Positions 6,304 to 13,865 of a stretch of 15,579 nt of DNA are shown here, in pieces (positions within the stretch are counted from its first letter, which is position 1; each line of letters opens with the position of its first letter). The position numbers and the translations under genes were made by a program. Below the pieces are notes generated by a model. It did no database searches. It was given only the letters and a program-made list of their open reading frames with translations, and was not told the origin of the DNA. The stretch comes from Sulfuritalea sp. (lineage in GTDB: Bacteria; Pseudomonadota; Gammaproteobacteria; Burkholderiales; Rhodocyclaceae): positions 1 to 15,579 of the forward strand of contig JAIPCS010000063.1 of NCBI GenBank assembly GCA_021738105.1, written 5' to 3'.

Positions 6304-7670
6304 CCCCATCGTTTCATGCGGACATACAAATTCTGTCGGGGAATACCGCTCAAGCGGGCCGCTTCGGACACATTGCCACCTGCTGCGTCCAGCAGGTGGC
6401 GCAGGTAGTCGAGTTCGAAATCGGTACGTGCGTCTTGATAGCGCAGCGCAGCGGCCGATGCTCCTTCATCAGTGACAGGTGGACGTGTCGTGTGTTCACC
6501 CGTCGGGAACAAATGCAGTGTATCCATTGGACCACCGGAGTGCAGCGCCACGGCGCGCTCAATGCAGTGCTGGAGCTGGCGCACATTGCCTTCCCAGCGG
6601 CAGACTTCCAGTGTCTGAAGTGCAGCCGGGGTGAGCGGTCCGCAATTCTTGCCAAATTTCTTGCTGTAATAGTCGAGAAAATGCGCGGCCAAGGCCACGA
6701 TGTCTCCCGTTCGTTCGCGCAATGGCGGCATGGCCAGGGACACCACGGCAATCCGATAGTAAAGATCTTCCCGGAAGCGACCGGCTTTGACTTCGTCAAG
6801 CAGGGGGCGGTTGGTTGCACAAATCAAGCGAAAGTCAGCCTGGCGCAATTGGGTGCTGCCGATGCGGGTGACATTGTGGTCCTGCAGCACGCGCAACAAA
6901 TTACTTTGTAGCTTCGGGCTCATGTCGGAAATTTCATCAAGGAACAGATTGCCCTCGTGGGCTTTCTCGAAGTAACCGGCATTGGCCTGGCCGGCACCCG
7001 TGAAAGCGCCCTTGTCATAGCCGAACAGCAGGCTTTCAAGCAAGGTTTCCGGCAAGCCGCCGCAATTGACTTCGAGAAAGGGCTTTCCCGCACGGGTACT
7101 CAGCGCGTGGATCATCTTCGCGGCGAGCTCCTTGCCAGTGCCGCTCTCCCCTTCGAGTAACACGGTGGTGTCGAGGCCTGCGACCTGGCGGATCTGGTTC
7201 AGTACCCGCTCCATAACCGGTGACTGACCGATGATGCCCGGCAGGTCCGGCTCACCTGACAGTCGGGCACGCAAGCCATGTATCTCGCGATAGGCCCTGT
7301 CGAGTTCCAGCGCTTTGCCGATGACGGCTTCCAGTGCTTCCAGGTCTTCAAAGGGTTTGGTCAGATAGTCGAACAAACCCTCACGGACCGCTGCCACGGC
7401 ATCGCGTACGTCCGCGAAACCGGTCATGAGAATGCCCACCAGATGTGGCCTTTGTGCGCGAAATTCACGCAATAGTGCAATCCCATCGTCACCGGGCAGA
7501 CGCTGGTCCATCAGCACCAGATTGAAATCCTCGGTAGCGAATGCCAGACGCGCTTGCGCGCCATCGACGGCAAGACTAACCCGCGCCGTCTTTTCCAGGA
7601 GCCTGTCGAGTAGCTTGCGGGTGTGGCGATCATCGTCGACCACGAGGATTTTGGGCAGCATCACAGGCAC
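6291..7670 (-). CDS. sigma-54-dependent response regulator (NtrC family)
   Basis: The 459 residues form three domains. A receiver domain (about 4-120) has the acidic triplet DDD at 12-14, phospho-acceptor Asp55 (LMDQRLPG), Thr83 and Lys105. The AAA+ domain (about 143-375) has Walker A GESGTGKE at 174-181, the sigma-54 contact loop GAFTGA at 221-226, Walker B LFLDEI at 242-247 and WEGNVRQL at 359-366. A Fis-type helix-turn-helix sits at about 430-455 (GGNVSEAARLSGIPRQNLYV). All key residues are intact, so it should be an active, phosphorylation-controlled activator. Translation likely starts at GTG 7670, with an ATG three codons on at 7661 as an alternative. It begins 5 bp after the kinase stop, so the pair is cotranscribed. 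Two operators and a sigma-54 promoter sit directly past its 3' end, making the cytochrome gene at 4741-6057 the evident target. Confidence 0.96.
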   Translation of the reverse strand: MPVMLPKILVVDDDRHTRKLLDRLLEKTARVSLAVDGAQARLAFATEDFNLVLMDQRLPGDDGIALLREFRAQRPHLVGILMTGFADVRDAVAAVREGLFDYLTKPFEDLEALEAVIGKALELDRAYREIHGLRARLSGEPDLPGIIGQSPVMERVLNQIRQVAGLDTTVLLEGESGTGKELAAKMIHALSTRAGKPFLEVNCGGLPETLLESLLFGYDKGAFTGAGQANAGYFEKAHEGNLFLDEISDMSPKLQSNLLRVLQDHNVTRIGSTQLRQADFRLICATNRPLLDEVKAGRFREDLYYRIAVVSLAMPPLRERTGDIVALAAHFLDYYSKKFGKNCGPLTPAALQTLEVCRWEGNVRQLQHCIERAVALHSGGPMDTLHLFPTGEHTTRPPVTDEGASAAALRYQDARTDFELDYLRHLLDAAGGNVSEAARLSGIPRQNLYVRMKRWGVVT

Positions 7671-7675
7671 GTTGT

Positions 7676-9472
7676 TTATTGATTCCCGGGTAAATCCAGC
7701 AGGGAACTGGACAAGTCGTCAGGCAACCAGATCGCAATTCGCGTGCCATGCCCCGGCTCGCTACTGACGTTTACCTGCCCACCGTGCAATAACGCGACAT
7801 GCTGCACTACCGGCAGACCCAGACCGGTGCCGTCACTGTGGGTGGTGAAGAAGGGCACGAATATTTTTTCCATGACCTCGGGAGACATCCCGCGGCCGTG
7901 ATCGCTTACCGCCAATGACCACCCGGAAACCTCCCGCGTGGTGTCGTCCTCCCGTTCAAGGGAGATAACAATCGTGCCATTATCGATGGTGGCCTGTGCG
8001 GCATTAACCAGAAGATTGAACAAGGCATGGCGGATAAGGATCGGGTCGATGGTCAGCGCGACCAGTCCGTCCGGCAGCTTTACTTCAACGGGAAGATGTT
8101 GGTTTTCCGTCTGGCGAAACAGCAAGACCGTGTCCTCGATCAGCGCCGCCATTGATGTTGCCTTGCTTTCAAAACAGGAGACCTTGGAAAACGCCAGCAT
8201 GCGTTTGACAAAGGTGTGACAATCTTCGCCTGCACTGCGGATGTCGCCCAGCAGTTCGCGCGTGCGAACCGGGTCGTCTACCCCTCGCTCGGCCAGTTGG
8301 GCAAGATTGACGACGCCCACGAGCGGGTTGTTCAGTTGGTGGGCGATGCTGCCAACCATCGTTCCCAGCGCCGACAATTTCTCAAGTTGCAGGATGCGGC
8401 TGTATTCGGTGTTGAAACGCAGTAGCTGATGCTCGAGATCGTGCTGGCGCCGATAATCTATTTCCACCCGGTCAAGCGCAAGGAAGAACACCCCGAGTAC
8501 GCCGATTGCTGACAGCAGGCTGATTGCAGAGACGGCGAGAATCGACCAATTAAATGTGGTTTCCAGCGCAGTGATGTCGCGAATGACTACCAGATTGCCA
8601 ATAAGGCGCTGACCCACATCCTTGAGCGGGACGGCAGCCAGATGCAGGGAGCGCCCCCTGTCTTCGATCTCCGCGGTGTTTCCTGAAATCAGGTGCTGAA
8701 GCGTGGCGTCATCCAGCGCCGCGGGCAGCTGGTCCAGCGTTTGCGCAAGCGCCACGTGTTTGGCAAAGTGATTCCAGGTGCCCTCGCGTTTCATCAAGGT
8801 TTGACCGTGCTGCCACTGCTGTTGAGATACCATGCTTTTGTCCACCAGCACCAGCATTTCAACCGACAGACTCTCGTGGACTTCGTTGATCAAATGCTCA
8901 ATTTCTTCGCCGATTTCAAGGTAGCCGATGACTTGACCATCGCGTAGCCATGGCATGACCAGCCTGAGGGTAAGTGTTCCCAGCGGGCCCAGTTCAAGGC
9001 CATGCACCGCTTCCCGTTTTTCTCTCGACTTGATCGTTGTGAGTCGATCAATCGTGTCACCGGACTCGTTGGGGCTGTGGAAGCGGTAAAGATTTACCAG
9101 GTCCGGACCCGTGAAATACAGGTGGGTGATCCGGTGCTTGTCGCGCAAGCTCGCGAACAGGGGGCTGAGTTGTTTGGACAAGGCCTTGCGGTCAAGCTTG
9201 AGGAACGCCTGTTCGATGGACTGATTGGTCATCATCGCCCGCATTGTCGCTATCATCAGGTTGGTGTCCTTGTCCAGCTTCTGGACAAAAAGCTTGCCTA
9301 CAGCGGCGGTACGTTCGGCGATATCCTGATCACGAATGTTCGCCTCGACCCACAAAATCGCTGCCGCAAACACACCCATGATGAAGAGGAGTACGAGGGC
9401 GAGGGGAGTGATGAACCGTGCCTTGACGCGACGGGGCTTTCTCGCTTGGGGCGTGGTGCTGGTCTGATTCAT
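7676..9472 (-). CDS. membrane sensor histidine kinase with periplasmic Cache-like domain
   Basis: The protein has 598 residues. A basic N-terminus precedes the first membrane helix (about 21-41). A periplasmic sensor of about 260 residues follows, resembling a double-Cache type 3 fold (ITHLYFTGPDLVNLYRFHSP, PWLRDGQVIGYLEIGEEIEHL), then a second helix (about 309-333). The cytoplasmic part has the H-box SIAHQLNNPL with His378, N-box LFNLLVNAAQA (484-494), G1 DHGRGM (524-529) and G2 GTGLGL (548-553). Such kinases autophosphorylate on His and pass the phosphate to a partner regulator, here the adjacent NtrC-type protein. The ligand is unknown; sensors of this kind often bind small organic acids or ions. 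The ATG at 9472 lacks an obvious Shine-Dalgarno, so expression may be low or the start slightly different. No sigma-54 promoter is visible upstream. Confidence 0.94.
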   Translation of the reverse strand: MNQTSTTPQARKPRRVKARFITPLALVLLFIMGVFAAAILWVEANIRDQDIAERTAAVGKLFVQKLDKDTNLMIATMRAMMTNQSIEQAFLKLDRKALSKQLSPLFASLRDKHRITHLYFTGPDLVNLYRFHSPNESGDTIDRLTTIKSREKREAVHGLELGPLGTLTLRLVMPWLRDGQVIGYLEIGEEIEHLINEVHESLSVEMLVLVDKSMVSQQQWQHGQTLMKREGTWNHFAKHVALAQTLDQLPAALDDATLQHLISGNTAEIEDRGRSLHLAAVPLKDVGQRLIGNLVVIRDITALETTFNWSILAVSAISLLSAIGVLGVFFLALDRVEIDYRRQHDLEHQLLRFNTEYSRILQLEKLSALGTMVGSIAHQLNNPLVGVVNLAQLAERGVDDPVRTRELLGDIRSAGEDCHTFVKRMLAFSKVSCFESKATSMAALIEDTVLLFRQTENQHLPVEVKLPDGLVALTIDPILIRHALFNLLVNAAQATIDNGTIVISLEREDDTTREVSGWSLAVSDHGRGMSPEVMEKIFVPFFTTHSDGTGLGLPVVQHVALLHGGQVNVSSEPGHGTRIAIWLPDDLSSSLLDLPGNQ

Positions 9473-9627
9473 CGGCAGAGTGTGCCGTGTACCTTGCCGC
9501 TACGCAACAACAAGACTCGCGGCCAAGGTGAATGTGTTACATCAGGCGTATCTGGCGGCGCTCGCTCAAGCGAAACGGTTTTTCGTGGTGCCGAGGTGTC
9601 GCCCGGGTTCGGGGAACACTCGATGAC

Positions 9628-10152
9628 TTACCTCAGGCGATACCCTGTATGGCAAGCGACACAGCTCTGCGTCAGCGTCGCCAGGGCGGCCAGCGATTTG
9701 GCCATATTGCGGTCGATGGCCGACTCCTGGGCGGTCAGCGCAAAACGGCTGGCGGCGTGATGCATGGCGGTGCCCGCATCCTGCATGCCCTTGGGCATGT
9801 ATTTGGCCACCTCGTGGGCGCCATGCAGTTTCAGTGAGCTCATGCCCAGCCGCTGTTCGGCAATTTCCGCCGCATCGTCGTAGCGTTGTTGCGCCAGCCG
9901 GTCCTGAATTTCTGCCAGCGCCAGCAGGTGATCACGCATGTTGCTCAGGGTGTGATCGCGCAGTTGGTCAGGAAAATGCACCAGCATTGGCAGGGCGGCC
10001 GCTGGCATGGACGCTTTCTCGGTTGATGCTTGCGCTCTCATTTGCGCCATGTGCGCGGCGTGATCCATTGGGTGTTGGTCGGGACTGCCGAAGGACGGTT
10101 GAGTGAACGCGGCCAACAGGCAGGTGAGGACGAGCGCGGTACGAACTGACAT
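9628..10152 (-). CDS. class II (cytochrome c'-like) periplasmic monohaem protein
   Basis: The protein has 174 residues: a signal peptide of about 22 residues, a His/Met-rich segment (HPMDHAAHMAQM, 27-38), a mostly helical body and a haem site CVACH at 164-168 followed by TGYRLR at the very end. A C-terminal CxxCH on a helical bundle is the signature of cytochrome c' and its relatives, which bind NO or transfer electrons. The N-terminal His/Met cluster is reminiscent of copper-binding stretches and is not part of the classic fold. It diverges from the Crp/Fnr gene at 10226. An FNR-geometry palindrome centred 66 bp upstream of its ATG, with TAGGCT placed as a -10 box, suggests activation under low oxygen or a similar signal. 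Family placement rests on the C-terminal motif and helical look. Confidence 0.8.
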   Translation of the reverse strand: MSVRTALVLTCLLAAFTQPSFGSPDQHPMDHAAHMAQMRAQASTEKASMPAAALPMLVHFPDQLRDHTLSNMRDHLLALAEIQDRLAQQRYDDAAEIAEQRLGMSSLKLHGAHEVAKYMPKGMQDAGTAMHHAASRFALTAQESAIDRNMAKSLAALATLTQSCVACHTGYRLR

Positions 10153-10210
10153 GGTTTGATTCCGAAGTGAGGGGGTGAAGGCAAGCCTAGCAATAAAGCC
10201 TTGCTGAATT

Positions 10211-10226
10211 TATGATTGCAATCATA
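10211..10226. promoter_or_regulatory. FNR/CRP-type palindrome between divergent genes
   Basis: TATGATTGCAATCATA is a perfect 16-bp palindrome. Its core ATGAT-N4-ATCAT has the spacing of FNR sites (TTGAT-N4-ATCAA) with one change per half. For the minus-strand cytochrome a -10-like TAGGCT at 10184-10189 falls where a class II activator site (centre -41.5) predicts. For the plus-strand regulator the site touches the ATG at 10226, so binding would repress it. Autoregulation is inferred. Confidence 0.7.
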
Positions 10227-10864
10227 TGAAAGTCGCCATTAAACCCCAGGCAGACAAAAGCTCGGAGGCAGACACCGCAAGCTTGACTCTGGCGGGTGTA
10301 TCACCACAGTGGCGCAGGCTGCCTGCGGGAAGCACGCTGTTTCGCCAGGGTGATCGCACCATCGGCATTTTTGTTCTCCGGAGCGGGACGCTGCGTCTGC
10401 AGCGCGTGACCCCGGACGGCACAGCGGTGACCCTGCATCAGGTGCGACCGGGCGAGATGTTTGCCGAAGCTTCACTGTTTGCCACGCACTATCACTGCGA
10501 TGCGATTGCCGACGGTGACAGTGTGGCGGGACTCTATCCCAAGGCCTTGCTGGCAGCACAGTTGCGCGGCGACTCGGAGGCCTTGTGGCGTTTTAGCGCA
10601 GAACTGGCGCGCCGCTTGCAGGGACTGCGCCAGCGTTACGAACTCAAGCAGATCCGCTCGGCACCGCAGCGTGTGCTGCAGTTCTTGCGGCTGCGTTGTG
10701 ACGCCGAGGGGCGCTATTTCACGCAAGGTGCGCTGAAGGATATCGCCGCCGAGTTGGGGCTGACGCATGAAGCGTTGTACCGTGCGCTCGCTGCACTCGA
10801 ACAACAAGGGGTGATCGCACGGCAGGATGCCTGTCTATGTCTCCTTGCTACGGCCAAATCCTGA
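10226..10864 (+). CDS. Crp/Fnr-family transcriptional regulator
   Basis: The 212 residues contain an N-terminal cyclic-nucleotide-type beta roll (about 20-110; PAGSTLFRQGD, RPGEMFAEASLF), a dimerisation helix (about 113-142) and a winged helix-turn-helix (about 165-200; TQGALKDIAAELGLTHEALYRAL). The N-terminal cysteines that hold the Fe-S cluster of true FNR are absent; Cys91, Cys158, Cys203 and Cys205 remain, so a haem, redox or ligand signal is possible. The recognition helix has Glu182 and Arg186 in the E..xR pattern of FNR with Tyr in place of Ser, which fits the ATGAT half-site overlapping its own start. No good Shine-Dalgarno precedes the ATG, so the message may be near-leaderless or the true start different. 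It is divergent from the cytochrome c'-like gene, its likely target. Confidence 0.9.
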   Translation: MKVAIKPQADKSSEADTASLTLAGVSPQWRRLPAGSTLFRQGDRTIGIFVLRSGTLRLQRVTPDGTAVTLHQVRPGEMFAEASLFATHYHCDAIADGDSVAGLYPKALLAAQLRGDSEALWRFSAELARRLQGLRQRYELKQIRSAPQRVLQFLRLRCDAEGRYFTQGALKDIAAELGLTHEALYRALAALEQQGVIARQDACLCLLATAKS

Positions 10865-11050
10865 GCGCCGAAGGTGCTGTGCCTTTCAAGAATTTCCGCC
10901 AGCCGGAAAAGTCGGCGATGGTGATACGGCATCAGTGATCACCTAGCCCGTCTTTCAGCCCATGTCGCGCAGAACAAGGGTGCCTGGCACTGCGGCGGCG
11001 GCGAATCGAGCCATCGATGAAGGTATGGGCGGTAACTCGCCCTGGCCTAT

Positions 11051-11266
11051 TCAACAGCAATGCCCTTTTCCGTTTTCCTGGATCGGCGGACAGGGCACCG
11101 TGCCGTAGGAGCAGAACACGCAGCAGTCGCCGGGTTTGGGCTTGAGCAGGGTGTGGCAGCCTTCGCATTCATAGAACCACTGGCAGGCGTCGGTGGGCAT
11201 GGTCTCGGTTTTGACATGACCGCATTGCGGACAGGTCAGTGTGGAGTCGAGGATGATTTTTGTCAT
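11051..11266 (-). CDS. 71-residue cysteine-rich zinc-ribbon-like protein of unknown function
   Basis: Eleven of 71 residues are cysteine, in the pairs CPQC (12-15), CEGC (34-37) and CCVFC (48-52), plus Cys28, Cys59 and a C-terminal CC. The stretch GDCCVFCSYGTVPCPPIQ looks like a conserved family signature that I recognise from small hypothetical proteins without an assigned function. Two zinc-ribbon-like knuckles, or binding of another soft metal, are plausible. It begins 35 bp after the stop of the arsenate-reductase-like gene, so it may be cotranscribed; metal or arsenic stress is a reasonable but unproven context. It has no signal peptide, so it should be cytoplasmic. Confidence 0.75.
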   Translation of the reverse strand: MTKIILDSTLTCPQCGHVKTETMPTDACQWFYECEGCHTLLKPKPGDCCVFCSYGTVPCPPIQENGKGHCC

Positions 11267-11301
11267 GGCGTTTTTGTCAGTGCCTACGCACTGTACATCG
11301 C

Positions 11302-11853
11302 TCAGGCGCCGGTGTGAATTCGCCGTGCCGCCAGCGCCGACTTTTCCGGCGTCAGCGTTTCCAGCGGCAGGGAAAGAAACGCAAGGACCCGCTTCTCAAG
11401 CGACCGGAAGGTTTCCTCGAAAGCCTCACGTCGGGCTTCCGGAGGTTCGACCTGGGTCGGATCGGGAATGCCCCAGTGCACCGCGGTCGGATTGCCGGGC
11501 CAGACCGGGCCGCGCACATCGGCTGCGCTGCCGCAGACGGTGACGATGAAATCAAAATGATCCGGTGCGGGAGCGACCGGAAAATTTGTGTGCCGCGGTA
11601 CTCCTTGAAGCGGTGATCGAGGTATGGCATTCGTCACGAGTTCTTTCCAGGATTTACTGCGTGCCCGAGATTTGTCAATGCCATGACGCTGCAGCGTTTC
11701 CAGCGCCAGCGGGTTGACGCCGCCGCCAGCATGACTACCCGCCGACCAGGCCCTGACGCGGCCGGCTCCATGGTGATTGAACAATGCTTCGCCAAGAATG
11801 CTGCGTGCCGAATTGTTGGGACACAGCACGAGAATGTTGAATATCTTGTTCAT
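11302..11853 (-). CDS. low-molecular-weight phosphatase / arsenate-reductase-like protein with altered catalytic relay
   Basis: The 183 residues include the P-loop of this fold, C-X5-R (CPNNSAR, Cys11 to Arg17). Further marks are WSAGSH (36-41), SKSWKEL (66-72), TVCGSAADVRGPVWPG (105-120) and HWGIPDP (126-132), where Asp131 is the expected general acid. In thioredoxin-coupled ArsC enzymes two further cysteines relay the disulfide, about eight residues apart. Here Cys107 is present but the second position is Gly115. A segment of about 20 residues (about 73-92, including PRSPLQGVPRHTNF) also appears inserted compared with the usual 140-165-residue family. It may use a different reductant, act as a phosphatase, or be impaired. 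It lies 84 bp after the ABC ATPase, past a hairpin, and upstream of the Cys-rich gene. GAGAGG precedes the ATG. Confidence 0.8.
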   Translation of the reverse strand: MNKIFNILVLCPNNSARSILGEALFNHHGAGRVRAWSAGSHAGGGVNPLALETLQRHGIDKSRARSKSWKELVTNAIPRSPLQGVPRHTNFPVAPAPDHFDFIVTVCGSAADVRGPVWPGNPTAVHWGIPDPTQVEPPEARREAFEETFRSLEKRVLAFLSLPLETLTPEKSALAARRIHTGA

Positions 11854-11898
11854 GGTGCCTCTCTCTTCCTATGCGTATTCATTGCAAGGGCAAGGAGC

Positions 11899-11922
11899 GC
11901 TCAGCGCTGAAGGTCGCTGAGC
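11899..11922 (-). other. hairpin between the ABC ATPase and arsC-like genes
   Basis: An 8-bp perfect stem (GCTCAGCG / CGCTGAGC) with an 8-nt loop starts 16 bp after the ATPase stop. The following minus-strand bases (TCCTTGCCCTTGC) are pyrimidine-rich but not a true T-run. It may act as a weak terminator or attenuator ending the efflux operon. Confidence 0.45.
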
Positions 11923-11937
11923 ACAAGGAAACCTGGC

Positions 11938-12654
11938 TCAGGAAATGTCTCTTCCCTCCCCGGCTTCTTCCTCAGTGCGTCCATCACGGATGTGGTAAAT
12001 GCGTTTGAAGGTCGGGATGATCTTTTCGTCGTGAGTGACCACGATGATGGCGGTCTGGTACTGGCTGGCCATGCGATTGAGGATGCGCATGACCGCCAGT
12101 GCTCTCTCGCTGTCCAGCGGCGCGGTCGGTTCGTCGGCAAGAATTACCGGCGGTTGATTGGCCAGGGCCCGTGCGATCGACACGCGCTGCTGCTCGCCGC
12201 CGGAAAGCTCGCTGGGCGAGGCCTTGGCACGATGCGCGACATCGAGCGCCTGCAGTAATTCGAGCGCCCGCGCCCGCGAGACGGCATTGGCACGTCCCGC
12301 CAGCATTGGCAGCAGGGCGACGTTGTCGGTGACGTCCAGAAACGGAATCAGGTAGGGTGCCTGGAAAATGAAGCCGATCCGGTCGCGGCGCAGCGCTCGC
12401 AGATCCTTGGTTTTCCAGCCGTCCTGGTCGCTGTCGTAAATGACTTCGCCGCCCAGCGTCATGCGTCCGCGAGTGGGTTCGATCACCGCACCGAGACACT
12501 TGAGCAAGGTGGTCTTGCCCGAGCCGCTGGGGCCGACCAGGCCAACCACTTCGCCCGGCGCAATGCACATGTTGACGTCCTTCAGCGCTTCGACTGCGGT
12601 GTCGCCCTCGCCGTAGCGCTTGCTCAAGCCTTCGATGTGGATGCCCTTGTCCAT
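11938..12654 (-). CDS. ABC transporter ATP-binding protein (MacB/LolD/DevA type)
   Basis: The 238 residues carry every ABC ATPase motif: Walker A GPSGSGKTT (41-49), Q-loop Gln98, signature LSGGEQQR (150-157), Walker B VILADEPT (170-177) and the switch His208 in VTHDEK. This size and motif style fits the type VII group (MacB, LolD, FtsE, DevA), which power conformational transport across the envelope rather than moving substrate through the membrane themselves. The D-loop reads APLDSE instead of the common NLDSE. It starts 10 bp after the permease stop and closes the adaptor-permease-ATPase set. The substrate cannot be told from sequence. Confidence 0.93.
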   Translation of the reverse strand: MDKGIHIEGLSKRYGEGDTAVEALKDVNMCIAPGEVVGLVGPSGSGKTTLLKCLGAVIEPTRGRMTLGGEVIYDSDQDGWKTKDLRALRRDRIGFIFQAPYLIPFLDVTDNVALLPMLAGRANAVSRARALELLQALDVAHRAKASPSELSGGEQQRVSIARALANQPPVILADEPTAPLDSERALAVMRILNRMASQYQTAIIVVTHDEKIIPTFKRIYHIRDGRTEEEAGEGRDIS

Positions 12655-12664
12655 AGCCGTGCTC

Positions 12665-13858
12665 TCAGCCGCCGATCGCGGTGGCCGGATCTACCCTGAG
12701 CGCGACCCGAATCGCCAGGGTGCTTGCTAAAGTGCACACCACCATGACGATGGCAAAGGCGGTCAGCGCGTCGCTCGGTTCCAGCAGCACATATTTTGGA
12801 AACGCCGGCGCCCACAGCGTGGCGGAGATCTTGCCCACCACGAAGCCGATCAAGCCCAGTCCCAGTGCCTGTTGCAAAATCATCCAGGCGATGCTGCGAT
12901 TGCGGGTGCCGATCAGTTTCAGCACTGCGATTTCGCGGATCTTGCCCAGCGTCATGGTGTAGATGATGAAGGCGACGATGGCGGCGCTGACAATGGTCAG
13001 GATGGCCAGGAACATGCCGATCTGTTTGGCCGACGTGGCGATCAGCTTGACTACCAGGATCTCTTCCATGTCGGCACGGGTATAGGCCTGCAGGTGTTTC
13101 CAGCGGCGTATCTCCTGCACCACGCTGTCGGCCGGATAGCCGTCCGCCAGACGCACCAGCACGGCATTGACATTGCGATTGCTGGTTTGCGAGGCGTTGA
13201 TGGCGTCGACCAGTCCGGGCACACCGGGACGATTCAGCGCGGGGTTGGCGGCGGTACGCGCACGGTCGCTGACGATGGCATCGTTGTCTTTGAGAAATTG
13301 CGCTTCCTGGGCGTCCTTGAGCGGAATGAAAAGCATCGGATCGCCGCCCGAAGACACCATGCGCCGGGTCAGACCGACCACCACATACTCGTGGCGCCGA
13401 ATCTGCACGCGTTCACCCAGCGCGAGGCCGGTCTTGATGTCGGCGATGGCTTCGTAGTGGCTGCGCAGCAGACGCCGCCCGGCGATCAGGTAGCCCGGTT
13501 CGCCGGGCTGGCCAGGTTCGAAGCCAACCACCATGGTGCGTCGATCGGTGTTGCCGCTGCTCACCTGCATGGTCAGATAGCTGACGTTGGCCGCCTGCTC
13601 GACACCGGGCAGGCCCAGCACGCTGCGATAGACATCGTCCTTGATGGTGGACGATTCGGCATACGGTCCTTGGGTGTCCTGCTGCACCACCCAGAGGTCG
13701 GCGCCGCTGTTGCTCAGCAAGGCGCGCGCGTCATCGACCATGCCGCGATACACGCCGGCCATGGTCAGCGTGGCCCCGATCAGCAGCCCCAGCCCGATTC
13801 CGGTGAGGACGAACTTGTCCCAGGAATGCAGGATGTCGCGGCCGGCCAGGCTGATCAT
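12665..13858 (-). CDS. ABC transporter permease (FtsX/MacB/DevC type)
   Basis: The 397 residues have a first membrane helix at about 16-36, a large extracytoplasmic domain (about 40-275) and three C-terminal helices (about 280-302, 327-350 and 366-386). A cytoplasmic coupling segment, GKIREIAVLKLIGTRNRSI, lies at 305-323. This is the FtsX/MacB layout, with a separate ATPase as in DevBCA systems. The ATG at 13858 is preferred over an in-frame start 75 bp earlier because the extra residues are proline-rich, would overlap the adaptor gene and would disturb the short N-terminal cytoplasmic tail. The gene starts 7 bp after the adaptor stop. It probably works with that adaptor and an outer-membrane channel encoded elsewhere. 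Confidence 0.9.
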   Translation of the reverse strand: MISLAGRDILHSWDKFVLTGIGLGLLIGATLTMAGVYRGMVDDARALLSNSGADLWVVQQDTQGPYAESSTIKDDVYRSVLGLPGVEQAANVSYLTMQVSSGNTDRRTMVVGFEPGQPGEPGYLIAGRRLLRSHYEAIADIKTGLALGERVQIRRHEYVVVGLTRRMVSSGGDPMLFIPLKDAQEAQFLKDNDAIVSDRARTAANPALNRPGVPGLVDAINASQTSNRNVNAVLVRLADGYPADSVVQEIRRWKHLQAYTRADMEEILVVKLIATSAKQIGMFLAILTIVSAAIVAFIIYTMTLGKIREIAVLKLIGTRNRSIAWMILQQALGLGLIGFVVGKISATLWAPAFPKYVLLEPSDALTAFAIVMVVCTLASTLAIRVALRVDPATAIGG

Positions 13859-13865
13859 GGTTGGC

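Noticed and set aside
9598..9626. Possible terminator hairpin (GTGT..CCCG / CGGG..ACAC) after the cytochrome c'-like gene
   Set aside because: The stem is broken by a two-base mismatch and no T-run follows, so it is too weak to annotate.
10865..11050. Minus-strand open frame (10932-11168) between the Crp/Fnr and Cys-rich genes
   Set aside because: It overlaps the Cys-rich gene in another frame, is Arg/His-rich, and has no domain or ribosome binding site. The gap shows no gene or clear terminator.
11605..11617. CCTTGAAGCGGTG also occurs in the hairpin arm at 893-905, suggesting a dispersed repeat
   Set aside because: Only 13 bases match, without the rest of the hairpin, and one copy lies inside a coding region; chance is sufficient.
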